From: Papio anubis
Taxonomy: Eukaryota > Chordata > Mammalia > Primates > Cercopithecidae
Reading direction: 5' to 3'
Length of the DNA stretch: 64,000 nt
Assembly (NCBI RefSeq): GCF_008728515.1
Contig: NC_044996.1
Span: forward strand, 106,975,467 to 107,039,466
Program-made: the position numbers and the translations under genes
Part shown: piece by piece, positions 12,790-22,856 of the stretch
How positions within the stretch are numbered: position 1 is the stretch's first letter
How the letters are laid out: each line of letters begins with the position of its first letter
Notes under the pieces: generated by a model
What the model was told of the DNA's origin: nothing
What the model saw: only the letters and a program-made list of their open reading frames with translations
Database searches by the model: none

Positions 12790-14960
12790 GGACTTCCAGT
12801 TAAAGATGATGGATTGAATGCATCGATTTACCTTGGCTATCTCCCAAAACTCCACTGAAATGACACTAAAAGAATGTTTTTAACCTACAATAACAAAGAC
12901 AGGAGACAACCACAATGTTCTCTTCAAAGCTGAGAAAAAGTCAAATCTTATGGCAGCTGTGAGAGAAGCATAAAATAAAATATTCGCACCTAAACATCCC
13001 CAAAAGACTCAGGAGTTAGCAGCTCCATGCATACCTGGAAGTAGGGAGGAAAGGGGAGCTAAAATAAATAGGTTCCAGTAAGAGTTTTTTGAAAAACAAT
13101 TAGATTCCCCACCCCTAACCCCCGACGCCAACTTCCTGTCTCTGGTCTCTCCTCATTCTACAATAGGTTCAGATATTTATTCTTTGGAGGGTGAAAGAGA
13201 TGGTCTCTGAACTGAGGAATATAAGCACAGTGGACATGGATGCTACACAGGAAACAGGAACTTAAGCAAAGGTTTATATACTGTACACAGAGACTTCTAT
13301 ATTCTCACCTTCTTTATTCAGAGAGCAATTAGAAGATTCTTCTGTAGGATATCTAATGAGACCAAAAGAAAAGACCTAAAGATATTAACCTTGGTCCTAA
13401 AACTCAACTGCCCAGTCAAATCACCCAAATTACAATTGATAAACATCTACTTCAGGCTAAGGGCTTCCAATCAGCTTGGTAGTGCCCCCTCTTAAACATG
13501 TACAGAAAAGAGAGCAAAACATGACCATAAATTTGAGGTAGGCCGGTAATATGCCAGAAAACAGAACAGTCTGAAGGAAACTATGCAGGAAGAAGCAAAC
13601 TCAAAAAAATCACTAATATTTTCAGAGATATTTTAAAACTATATTACACTCACAAAACAAAAACAGGATGCTAGAAAAAAAGAACATTCAGACCTCAAAA
13701 AGCAGCTTCTAGAAATTAACATATGAAACAAATGAAAAATGCAACAGCAGCAAGATACAGTGGAAGTGATCTCCCAGAAATAGAGCAAAAAGAAAAAGAG
13801 GTAGAAAATAGAAGGGGAGAAAATTAGAAGATCAGTCTAGGAGGTCCAACATCCAAATAGGGCAGAAAAAACAGAAGGTAAAGAAAACAAAAAACAAAAG
13901 AAAATTTCCCCAAACTCAAGGACCAGATTGAAAGGTATACAGAAAATTTCCAGATTCAAAGGGTGCCCAGGAAATAGTTAAAAAGAGACATACACCAGAG
14001 CATATTATTGTGAAATTTCAGAGCAAGCAAGAGATCATAACGACTTTCAGAGAAGAAAAGCAGGATTCAAAAAGAATCAGAATAACATCTGATTTCTCAA
14101 CACTAACAACAAGAACAAGACTTGGAGCAGGGAAAGACAGAAAAATTCTGAGGATAAATGATTTCCAAACTACAATTCTACACTAAGCCAAACGATCAAA
14201 TTAAGTGCAAGAGAAAAATAAGGTTTTCACACCTGTAAGAGCTCAAAAAATTAACCCCCAATACACCATTTTCCAGAAAATTATTAAACTTGCTCTACCA
14301 AAATGAAAAAAAAAAAAAAAAACACCAAGGAAGAGAAAGACATGACATCTCAAAAACTGAGGATCCAATGTAAAAGGAGACAGGATTCACCAGCATGATG
14401 GTGAAGGGAGATTATATTGATGTCCACTGTTTCAAAGGCCCAGAAAATACTAGTCCAGATTGAAGATCAGAATGCTTTGGGAGAAATGCCTCCAAGAACA
14501 AGAAACTGATATGACACATGAAGTGTTTGAACAGACTGAGTGAAGAAACACAGATCTTGGGGCAAGTACAGGGATAAATTAGCAGTGAGCATGGCAACTA
14601 AAAAGCAAAGGATCAAACAAGGCAATTCTTAACTGCAGAGAAAACAAAAAGCTATGCAAGTAATCATAATATAACATGCTGCATGGCTCAGCTGTGACTA
14701 GGTTTACCTAGTCATATTCATGAAATCACTGATGACCGCTCTAACCAAAATATGACAACGATAAAATGATATGTTAGGGTCAACTACAATATAGGGAAGA
14801 TACGAGTATGGGAGAAAGGGGCAGGAGAGCTAAATCTTCATCTTCCATAGTGGGAAGACAGTACATAACATCTAAAACTGAAAAGTTGAGAAATAGAATA
14901 CATGTATTATTTTAAAATGCAGGTAAAACGCCAAAAGTAGCAGCTAGTAAACGCTAGTAT
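12790..14960 (+). mobile_element. Ancient LINE, HAL1/L1M-like (tentative)
   Basis: Long A-rich sequence including TATTGTGAAATTTCAGAGCA, GACTTTCAGAGAAGAAAAGC, CAGAATAACATCTGATTTCT, TGATTTCCAAACTACAATTC and AAGAGAAAGACATGACATC. These blocks occur in the same order in a common ancient mammalian LINE that I associate with HAL1/L1M. All frames are destroyed. An A-run sits at about 14309. Family name is uncertain. Confidence 0.45.
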
Positions 14961-15062
14961 GCATTCTATTGATTACTCAATACCTGACATGTAATAGACA
15001 TTCAGTGAATGATTGAATTGTATTGATGTGCAAAAGAATAACTATAAACTAAAGTGTGTGCC

Positions 15063-15426
15063 TGATATGGCTTGGCTGTGTCCCCACACAAATCTCATTT
15101 TGAACTATAGTTCCCATTATTCCCACTTGTTGTGGGAGGGAGCCAGTGGGAGATAATTGAATCATGAAGGTGGCTTTTTCCCATGCTGTTCTCGTGACAG
15201 TGAGTAAGTCTCACAAGATCTGATGGTTTTATAAATGGGAGTTCCCCCGCACAAGCTCTCTTGCCTACCACCATGTAAGATGTAACTTTGCTCCTCATTC
15301 GCCTTCAGCCATGATTTTGGGGCCTCCCCAGCCATGTGGAACTGTGAGTCAATTAAACCCCTTTCCTTTATAAATTACACAGTCTCAAGTATATCTTTAT
15401 TAGCAGCTTAAGAACAGACCAATACA
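15063..15426 (+). mobile_element. THE1 LTR (ERVL-MaLR), solo, with 5-bp TSD
   Basis: TGATATGGCTTGGCTGTGTC to GACCAATACA, all THE1 LTR landmarks in order. It is flanked by a perfect 5-bp duplication GTGCC at 15058-15062 and 15427-15431, as expected from retroviral integration. No internal region, so a solo LTR left by recombination. Confidence 0.93.
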
Positions 15427-15431
15427 GTGCC

Positions 15432-16608
15432 CAAATTCAAACTCTTTAAAATGTTAGGAGTTGCTCTTTAAGATGTTTTCTTCTATTTATATCCCAAGTA
15501 CCTAAACTTTCTGGACAGAAAAAAAAAAAAGAATGATGATTGTTTTAAATTATTTATCCAAAAAAGATTAATGATGTTTCTCAAATGACAAAAAAAACCA
15601 CTGATATTTTACCACAGAAGAATTTGATAGCACTATTGATAAGCTAATTACCTCCTTAGATAATCAAGGAATAAATCAAACCCAATATACACTTGAATTA
15701 AGCAAGGGAAATTTCTCTTCACACATGGTGGATTTAAATCTTAGCTTAGAACTCAGATGAGTATTTAAAATACATAAAAAATGTATAAATAAAACAAAAA
15801 GTTACCTGGTAAGCAAAATATTTATTACATTTCTTTGCTTGATCTTGAAACAGTTACATTGGTTGTGAGGAAAGGATATTTTGTTATAGATATATATAGG
15901 GCAAGATAGATATCTTTTTATTCATGCTTAACAAATTCTAATTAAAAATTTAAATAACCAAAATGACAAACTAACTGATTACAAAAATATAATGATTGAA
16001 CTGTCATTAGGATAAGCAAGTCCTTGTAAAATCTACTATTCCATCTTTTCACACATTTATTGGAGGAGCACATTTAAATCACTACAGGTAGACTAGAAAT
16101 AACACTGTTTTAAAAAACTTCCCCATTGAAGTGAGTTGAAATAAATAACTGAGCCCAAGAGTAGTCAATAAAATTTCATTTATTCATTCATTCATTCATT
16201 CATTAAGGAAATAAGTACTTAGTGAGTAAACCTACTATGGGCCTGACATTGTTTGCTAGTCTTTAAAGCACAGGATAACTTACTCCTAGGTATGTTTTTC
16301 CCTCCTCTTCTATAAACCTGAAAATAAAACATACAAATCAAGAGAAATGAAGGATCTGTTTACACAGCATTCAGGTGATATTATTTAACTGAAAGACAAA
16401 TCATCCCATCCATCTGAACACAATTACATAAAGAGGTACCTACCTTTTGTCTTCAAATAATTGTATAATACACCATAGAGAATGTTTTTCTTCTCACGTG
16501 ATTGTGCTGCGCATGCTCTGCTACAGTGGTTCCAAACACGAATAAATATACAGAGGTTTGCATAACGTTCCATTTTTTCTTCACAGGACTTACTACTATG
16601 TAAGTCCA
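15432..16608. other. Intronic DNA with ATTC microsatellite; otherwise nothing recognised
   Basis: AT-rich, no coding potential, no nameable repeat apart from the (ATTC)n at 16177-16205. Confidence 0.45.
16177..16205. repeat. (ATTC)n microsatellite
   Basis: Seven nearly perfect ATTC units; a probable length polymorphism. Confidence 0.9.
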
Positions 16609-16609
16609 G

Positions 16610-16832
16610 TAGTGCAGAGTCTGGTGGCACTGATGACATTTTGAGCAAGGCAATTCTTTGTTGTGAGGGGTTGTCTCGTGTACTGTACTGTAGGATGTTT
16701 AGCAGCATCTGTGGCCTCTACCCACTAAATGCCAGTATCATCCTCCCCTCCAGCTATGGCCAAAAATGTCTCCAGACATTGCCAAATATGGGAGGGGGGC
16801 AAAACTGCCCCCTTTTGAGAACTACCACTTTA
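16610..16832 (-). mobile_element. MER20 (hAT-Charlie MITE)
   Basis: Antisense MER20: GGCAATTCTTTGTTGTGAGG, TGTAGGATGTTTAGCAGCAT, GGCCTCTACCCACTAAATGC, AAAATGTCTCCAGACATTGC and terminal TTTTGAGAACTACCACT. A plus-strand relative is at 46267. MER20 copies can act as regulatory elements in some tissues (literature knowledge); nothing here shows activity. Confidence 0.9.
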
Positions 16833-17118
16833 GAGAAACACCTCAGAGAGAGAGTGTGATTATAGACAGAAGAGAAAGCCAGATAAAACAGTAATCTCTC
16901 TTTCAAAAGTGTAGACTTATGGTTTAACATATGCTAAGTACGTCAACCTTTATGATGCTACTGCTCTACCACCATTTTAAGTTCAAATGCCTTCCAGTTC
17001 TAAATCTAAATTAAGGTAAAGAAAGGGAAAAATTCCTATTAAAACAACTCACGAATACAAAGGAAATAATTCTGTCTAATCTTTCCTCCACCTTCCACTT
17101 TAAAGAACACCAAGGTCA

Positions 17119-17397
17119 GCCGGGTGCGGTGGCTCATGCCTGTAATTGGGGTGGGTGGATCACGAGGTCAAGAGATCGAGACCATCCTGGCCCACATGGT
17201 GAAACCCGCCCCTACTAAAAATACAAAAATTAGCTGGGCGTGGTGGTGCAGGCCTGTAGTCCCAGCTACTCGGCAGGCTGAGGCAGGAGAATTGCTTGAA
17301 ACTGGGAGGCGGAGGTTGCAGTGAGCTGAGATGGCGCCACTGCACTCCAGTCTGGTGACAGAGCGAGACTCCGTCTCAAACAAACAAACAAACAAAA
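17119..17397 (+). mobile_element. Alu SINE with a deletion in the left arm
   Basis: Flanked by a perfect 17-bp target-site duplication AAAGAACACCAAGGTCA (17102-17118 and 17398-17414). The left arm runs straight from CATGCCTGTAAT into TGGGGTGGGTGGATCACGAG, so about 20-25 bp around the CCCAGCACTTTGGGAGG box (B-box side) are missing. The tail is (CAAA)n. It is a young-looking insertion whose Pol III promoter is probably damaged. Confidence 0.95.
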
Positions 17398-17439
17398 AAA
17401 GAACACCAAGGTCATCTTTTTGTAAATTACCTAGCATAA

Positions 17440-17512
17440 TCTCAGAAGTTTTGACAAATATTTGAGTACCTACTATGTGCCAGACATAGTTCTAAGTGCT
17501 GAAGAAAGATTT
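17440..17512 (-). mobile_element. MIR fragment
   Basis: TTTGAGTACCTACTATGTGC followed by CAGACATAGTTCTAAGTGCT is the antisense MIR 3' block, cut short. Confidence 0.7.
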
Positions 17513-17589
17513 ATCAACTGCATTTACTGAACTGAGAAATAATTCTTATAAACATTTAACAGGTAAATATTTGTGACCTTGGTTTTGGC

Positions 17590-18169
17590 AAAGGATTCTC
17601 AAATATGACACCGAAAGCATAAACAAAAAAAGAAAAAAAATAGGTAAGCTGGACTTCATAAAAATAAACTTTTGTACTTCAAAGGACACCATCTAAAGAT
17701 CACCCACAAAATAGGAGAAAATACTTGTAAATCATATATCTGATAAGGGACTTGTACCCAGAATATAAAAAGGGCTCTTACTACTTAATAAAAAAAGCCC
17801 TACATCTTAAGATGGTCAAAGGATATGAATAAACTTTTCTTCAAGAAAGATATACAAATGACCAACAAGCACATAAAAAAGACCCTCAGGCCGGGCGCGG
17901 TGGCTCAAGCCTGTAATCCCAGCACTTTGGGAGGCCGAGACGGGCGGATCACAAGGTCAGGAGATCGAGACCATCCTGGCTAACACGGTGAAACCCCGTC
18001 TCTACTAAAAAATACAAAAAACTAGCCGGGCGCAATGGCGGGCGCCTGTAGTCCCAGCTACTCGGGAGGCTGAGGCAGGAGAATGGCGTGAACCCGGGAG
18101 GCGGAGCTTGCAGTGAGCTGAGATCCGGCCACTGCACTCCAGCCTGGGCGGCAGAGCGAGACTCCGTCT

Positions 18170-18202
<33 letters not shown>

Positions 18203-19055
18203 CCCTCAGCATCATTACTCATCAGGGAAATTCATACCAGAATCACAATGGGATACCACCTTCACACCTACTAAGGCTATAATAAAAAAATCAGGGAATA
18301 ACAAATGTTGGCAAGGACGTGGAGAAATTGGCATCCTCATGGTCAAAGGGAATGTAAAAGGGTGCTGTTGCTTTGTGAAACAAGCTGGCAGTTCTTCAAA
18401 CAATTAAACTTAGAATTACCATGTGACCTAGCAATTCAACCCCCAGGTATATACCCAATAGAAATGAAGACATGTTCACACAAAAAAATTGTACATGAAT
18501 GTTTATAGCACCATTATTCATGATAGCTAAATGACCCATCAACTCAAATGTCCCCCAACAGACAAACAGATAAACAAAATGTGCTATAATCATCCAATGG
18601 AATATTACTCAATCATAAAAAGGAATGAAGTACTGATATACACTACAACATGGATGAACCTTGAAGTAATTATGCTGAGTGAAAAAAACAGTCACAAAAG
18701 GGCAAATATTGTATGATTACATTTATATGAAATGTCTGCAATATGGAAATCTCTAGAGACAGAAAGTAGTGGTTGCTTAGGGCTGGCAGGGGGTGGGCAT
18801 GAGGGTGGGAAGTTGAAATTGGGGGGTAAATGGGATAACAGCTGAAGAAATGGGTTTCTTGTGAAATGATGCAATGTTCTAAAAATGACTGGAGTGATGG
18901 TTGCACATATCTATGAATATACTAAATATACAGAAATATATACCACTTATATACTAAAATATGTGCTACTTATACTAAAACTCACTGAATCATATACTTT
19001 AAATAGGTGGCTTTTATGGCATGTGAATCATGTCTCAGTAAGGCTACTTAAAAAT
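17590..19055 (+). mobile_element. L1M 3' end (ORF2 C-terminus and 3' UTR), split by AluY
   Basis: Follows old L1 ORF2 C-terminal coding text (CACCCACAAAATAGGAGAAA; after the Alu, GGAAATTCATACCAGAATCA; CAATTCAACCCCCAGGTATA; AACATGGATGAACCTTGAAG) and then the L1M 3' UTR (ACTGGAGTGATGGTTGCACA; ATAGGTGGCTTTTATGGCAT). All frames broken. AluY at 17890-18194 was inserted later. Confidence 0.85.
17890..18194 (+). mobile_element. AluY, Old World monkey lineage type
   Basis: Full-length, with the cercopithecoid markers GGCTCAAGCCTG, AACTAGCCGGGCG, GAGATCCGGCCACTGCAC and GGGCGGCAGAGCGAG, and a pure poly(A) of about 30. Flanked by AAAAAAGACCCTCAG (17875-17889 and 18195-18209). Low divergence and a long tail mark a recent insertion. 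Confidence 0.95.
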
Positions 19056-20379
19056 AATATCTTGTTTAAAATATCCTCACACATCCGAAGAGATCTTATT
19101 CTTTTGGTTGTAAGTATGAAATGATTACAACAACCAAAGCCAGGACTGGCTTTGGTATTTAAACTATTGAAAACGTTCCAGGTAAATATTTAAGACTATG
19201 AAAATCTTGAAAGTAGAAAAAATTAAAATGAAGGCATCAAGGAACTTCCGGAGGACATAAAATGCAGTGATTGTTTAAGATGTATTGGGGGCATTAAGTA
19301 ATTAGATTCATGGGGGTGGAATGTAAGCAAGGAGAGTTAAAGTGTTCATATGAAAAGCCTCAGTCTGGAAGATACCCCTTCTTTACCAGCTTGCAGTGAT
19401 TCTGAAAGAACGATATTTCTTCATGTGCACTGTAAACCTTATTTTTAAGGAAGCTAAAAATATCCCCCCCCCCATATGATTTACTCCAGTAACAAATAGG
19501 AAGTCAAGTAAATGATAAAGGGCCAAACAAAAGAGATTTAAGGAAACACATAAAGATAAACCAGTTCCCAGGAATGGCTACTGGGAAGTTTCAGCAATCA
19601 GCACGTGTTATCGCTTTTTACAGGCAGAGCATAAGATGATATGATCCGTGCATAGCTCACAATTCCATTACTGAGACATTTCAACCTGTGTCATTGTCAG
19701 TCCAAATAAAGTCCGTTTCTGTGTTTGCCTTGTGCAATATGCCGGTTAATCTATCCTAACTCATTGCAGAGCTCCTGGTATGCGTGGTCTGGGGAGTCCA
19801 TACCTTCCCCGACTTGAAGAATCACCAACGCCAGCGATAAGGAAATGTCCGGGGGCATTAGGAATATTTTTGAACCTCAATAAATTTCTGCTCCTTCCTT
19901 GACCATTGCAAACAGTCCGGTTTGCCATCTAGCTGATTCTCGGTACCTCATACAGTACTGTGCTCCAGTTTCAAAGCAAAATTAGGGCTAATATGTGGTG
20001 GTGGGTGAGGGGCGGGGGTGGGGGGTGCAAGAAGAAAACAACCAAAGGTTGAACTGGCTTTCCCTACAGAGCCTCAGATTTCAAAATGACTGCCATCGAA
20101 GCTAAAATGACCCAGATTTGGGGGACAAGGGGGGAAGAGGGTCGATATTCATTCCCCTGCGGGGTAGCTGTAGCTTGGTTATGGGAGTAAGGAACTAGGG
20201 AAGACGGGGTCATCTGCATGAAAACAGAAATAACGGGGAATGGTCTTTAAGTACCACGCACCTCTCTCAGTGAATCACTGCAGTGTCAGCCCTGCACTGA
20301 TTCCATGATTTGCCAAACAGGATGAGGTAAGGCACAAGCCTGGAGCCCCCTCCTCCTCCTCCTCCTCCTCCTTCTCCCT
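19056..20379. other. Intronic DNA next to the CpG island; no repeats recognised
   Basis: Repeat-free, moderately complex sequence rising in GC toward 20380. It includes an E-box CACGTG near 19603 and a G-rich run at 20010-20030 (GGGGCGGGGGTGGGGGGTG). Repeat absence beside a promoter is consistent with regulatory constraint, but that is inference. Confidence 0.5.
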
Positions 20380-20387
20380 CCTTCCCC
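20346..20387. repeat. Polypyrimidine (TCC)n tract
   Basis: About 42 bp of nearly pure pyrimidine dominated by CCT triplets, at the intron-side edge of the CpG island. On the minus strand it is a purine (GGA)n run. Such mirror-like purine/pyrimidine tracts can form triplex DNA, and it is a likely length polymorphism. Confidence 0.8.
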
Positions 20388-20452
20388 GCGCAGAAAGGCG
20401 CATCCCTCCGCGAGGTGCACCACGCAGCCCCCCGCGGCCCTGGCTGAGGGGC

Positions 20453-20460
20453 TGACGTCA
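20453..20460. promoter_or_regulatory. Full palindromic cAMP response element (CRE)
   Basis: TGACGTCA, the complete 8-bp CREB/ATF site, lies inside the CpG island, about 850 bp downstream of the exon 1 donor. A full CRE containing CpG in a CpG-island context is a plausible activity-responsive element for a neuronal gene. The link to TSPAN7 is inference. Confidence 0.6.
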
Positions 20461-21303
20461 CCCTTCTGCATTGAGCTTCAAGGACCGGCGGCAGCACTGG
20501 ATAGATGGAGAGTCGAGTTGGGGCGCTATCTCTATCACCAACTGGAGGGGACCCTCCGCCAGGGCGCTGCGGATTGTGTTCATGCAGTGACAGAACGACC
20601 AGATAGGGAGTGTAAGGATGCAGGGAGGTGGGAAAGGAATCCAAAGACTCGTCTCTTGGGTCACCAAGAAACCTCAAAGATGCCCCGGCTTATGTAAGAC
20701 CCTCTCCCTTTCGTGCGCCTCCACGCGGTGACAACGCCTGCTCCCCATCGTGCGCTTGGGAGACTTCGGTCGCCCTTGCCCAGCCAGGCAGGCACAGTGC
20801 TTCTGGTGCCTCCCTCTCGCAGCCCCGTGGGGTCGGGAATAACTGCGAATCTGAGATTAAACCCCACGCTCCCGTGTCCTCTCCTAGCCGGCCACAGGTT
20901 AGCTCCAAGAGGCGCCGCGAACCGGCTGGTAGGGGAAGGGAGTGAAAGGTGTACAGCGAGGAAAACAGACGAATAAACCCGCAACTTTCCCCAGGAGCTG
21001 ACCCTATCCCGGGAGATTAAAAAAGAAACTAATGCATTAACATTCTTTTTTTTGGAAGGTCGACAACCTGCAGTCACCAACACTACGCAGCCCCTTGCAG
21101 CCTGCGCGGAGCGAGGTCTAGGGTTCCAGCAGCTCCGACCCGCACCCTACCATCCTGCATCCCCGACCCAGCACCCCGCGCCTGTCTCCTTAAAGAGGGG
21201 TCCGAGATTTGATTTTTGGTTTGGGTTTTCCTCCCCACTTGTTTCTCAGAGCATCATCATACGGACAGATGGACAGCGACTCGGCCACGGGCCCGGCGTG
21301 GGC

Positions 21304-21309
21304 ACTTAC
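21304..21309 (-). other. TSPAN7: 5' splice donor of TSPAN7 intron 1
   Basis: Minus-strand sequence reads TTCTGG|GTAAGT. The GT dinucleotide is at 21309-21308. It matches the U1-complementary donor consensus and falls exactly where the tetraspanin-7 reading frame would be joined to the remainder of transmembrane helix 1. Confidence 0.93.
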
Positions 21310-21390
21310 CCAGAAGACGAAGGAGTAGATGATGAGGAGGGTTTTGAGACAGGTTATCACAGGTTTGGTCTCCATTCTCCTCGATGCCAT
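21310..21390 (-). CDS. TSPAN7: TSPAN7 coding exon 1 (tetraspanin-7, N-terminus)
   Basis: Read on the minus strand, ATG at 21390-21388 opens 27 codons beginning MASRRMETKPVITCLKT and ending in YSFVFW. This is the N-terminus of tetraspanin-7 (TM4SF2/CD231): a short cytosolic tail, then the start of transmembrane helix 1 from about residue 15. The exon ends TTC TGG followed by GTAAGT (21309-21304), a near-ideal donor in phase 0, so helix 1 is completed by exon 2, which lies outside this window. The family protein is about 249 residues with four membrane spans and a cysteine-rich large extracellular loop. TSPAN7 is known as a brain-enriched membrane organiser that binds PICK1 and affects AMPA receptor trafficking; human mutations cause X-linked intellectual disability. 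The start is chosen by family match and context (A at -3, G at +4). A second ATG at codon 6 also has A at -3 and G at +4. The frame stays open far upstream, to an ATG at 21903, but this is expected in CpG-rich DNA. Confidence 0.96.
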
Positions 21391-21610
21391 ACTACAGAGC
21401 TCCGGCGGCGGCGGCGGCGGCAGGCGGCGGGCGGGCGCGCGGGAGGGGGGAAGAGGCGGGATGGGGCGGGGCGGGCCGGGGGCGCGTGTGGCGAGAGGCC
21501 TCGTGAGCGCGCCGGCGAGGCCGTGCGCGTGCGTGAGCGCGCACCGCGCGGTGCTCCTACTGAAAAAGCCGAGCAGGGCCGGGCAGTGACTGCGCATGCG
21601 GGAAACACCG
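21391..21610 (-). promoter_or_regulatory. TSPAN7: TSPAN7 5' UTR and core promoter (TATA-less, GC-rich)
   Basis: Sequence immediately 5' of the ATG on the minus strand. It holds a (CGG)6 plus (CGG)2 tract on the plus strand (CCG in the transcript) at 21403-21427, a GC box at 21463-21472 and a perfect 14-bp palindrome GCACCGCGCGGTGC at 21541-21554. It also holds TGCGCATGCG at 21591-21600, about 200 bp upstream of the ATG, matching the core of the NRF1 motif. No TATA box was seen. The composition is typical of a CpG-island promoter with dispersed start sites; the exact start site cannot be set from sequence alone. Confidence 0.75.
21403..21427. repeat. TSPAN7: CGG triplet tract in TSPAN7 5' UTR
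   Basis: (CGG)6, then an interrupting CAGG, then (CGG)2 on the plus strand, 13-37 bp upstream of the start codon. The transcript therefore carries CCG triplets. It is short and interrupted here, well within a stable range. Confidence 0.85.
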
Positions 21611-21720
21611 CCCGCGTCCGCAATACCGCGCAGGCTCAGACCCCCAGCGGAGGAGAGAGACGAGGCCAGGCGAGGGGAGACGGGGCGCGGCAGGACAGCG
21701 GGGAGGGAATGGGAGAATTT

Positions 21721-22266
21721 AGAGGCCGGGTCAGAGGTCACGGGAACCTCTCCCAGTCCGCCCTGGCATTTAGATTTCTGCTTTGTACACAGTTGGACGT
21801 TACATTTGCAGGGATGCCTGCACCTGGCTATGGGAAGTTTATGGGTGCCCCCCTGCCCATCAGTCACGTTTCTGCATTTTGACACCCGCCAGGGCCTTCT
21901 CACATGGAAGTGGCCCAGTAGTCATGTCCTTGGCAACCAGCAGGCCTTGTCTGTGCCAGGAACAGACTGTGACAGGTGGCCGGAGATACAGCTGGAGGGA
22001 TGGACAGGAACCCAGGAGCTCAGACAGACCCCAAATCCTCGCCACCACAGGTATCTGCAGGCTCCTCCATTTTTTAGATTTTTCTTACATTGTGAAATGA
22101 TAAAACGAAATGACAAAGGTCTGTATGAGGCGTCATCCTTGCTGCACATACAATGTTTCACAGATAACAGAAAAATGTTTAATATGCCTGAGAATCATTT
22201 GCGGCACGCTAACAAGTACAGACCACCTCCCTCCTGTAAGGGAAAGCCGCATTGAGGTCAAAAAAT
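21721..22266. other. Upstream flank of TSPAN7 CpG island, nothing recognised
   Basis: GC content falls back. Long frames on both strands here are continuations of GC-rich chance frames and match nothing I know. Confidence 0.45.
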
Positions 22267-22856
22267 GTTCACAACCAATTTGGAGTTCCTCAAAATGTTG
22301 AACAGAGTTTGCGTATGATCCAGCAACTCCATTCCTGGGTATTTACCCAAGAGAAATGAAAATATATGCCCACGCAAAACCATATACATAAACGTTTATA
22401 GCGGCATTATTCACAATAGCCAAAAATTGGAAGCAACTTAAATATCCATCAGCTGATGAGTGGATGACCAAAATTCGGTACATCCATACAATGGAAAATT
22501 ATTCGGCCACATAAGAATGAAGTACTACTGATAAATGCTGCAACGTGGATGAACCTTGAAAATAAGTGAAAGAAGCCAGACACAAAAGACCACATACTGA
22601 ATGATTCATGTATAGGAAATATCCAAAATAGACAAATCCGTAGAGACAGAAAAGAGATTAGTGGTTGCAGCAAGTGGGAGGCAGGAATGAGGAGTGACTC
22701 TTAATGGGTAAGGGGCCTCTTTTTAGAGTAATGAGAATGTTCTAAAATTACATAGTGATGATGGTTGCACAATATTGTGAATTACTAAAAACCACTGAGT
22801 TGTACACTTTAAGAGGATGGCTTTTATGATATATTAATTATATCACAATAAAAATG
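22267..22856 (+). mobile_element. L1M 3' end
   Basis: L1 ORF2 C-terminal text and 3' UTR: CAACTCCATTCCTGGGTATT, TATTCACAATAGCCAAAAAT, AATGCTGCAACGTGGATGAA, then ATTGTGAATTACTAAAAACC and the 3' end block TGGCTTTTATGATATATTAA. It is 5'-truncated. Confidence 0.85.

Larger units (their letters stand above)
1..21309 (-). other. TSPAN7: TSPAN7 intron 1, 5' portion (no further exon seen)
   Basis: Everything downstream of the exon 1 donor on the minus strand, to the edge of the window, is intronic. I searched both strands for the next tetraspanin segments (rest of helix 1, the CCG motif loop, helices 2-4) and found none, so exon 2 is more than 21 kb away. A long first intron fits the known gene structure. 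The stretch is AT-rich and largely old repeats, listed separately. Confidence 0.85.
20380..21720. promoter_or_regulatory. TSPAN7: CpG island over TSPAN7 promoter, exon 1 and start of intron 1
   Basis: CpG dinucleotides are frequent from about 20385 to 21720 and rare on both sides. This contrasts with the AT-rich, CpG-poor surroundings and marks a region unmethylated in the germline. The island extends about 900 bp into intron 1 and about 330 bp upstream of the ATG. It contains no recognisable repeat, which suggests that insertions here are removed by selection (inference). On the X chromosome such an island would be methylated on the inactive copy if the gene is subject to inactivation (general knowledge, not visible here). 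Confidence 0.9.

Noticed and set aside
17949..18215. Alu-derived frames with Phe runs and SLPSSWDYR text, here and in other Alus
   Set aside because: These are standard antisense-Alu translations present in every Alu copy.
21052..21882. 276-codon open frame on the plus strand, antisense across TSPAN7 exon 1
   Set aside because: CpG-rich DNA is poor in stop codons. The product is Arg/Gly/Ala-rich low-complexity, has no recognisable domain and overlaps equally open frames on the other strand.
21391..21903. In-frame N-terminal extension of TSPAN7 from an ATG at 21903
   Set aside because: The frame is open but the known protein starts at MASRR, which has a good Kozak context. The extension reads as translated promoter and 5' UTR.
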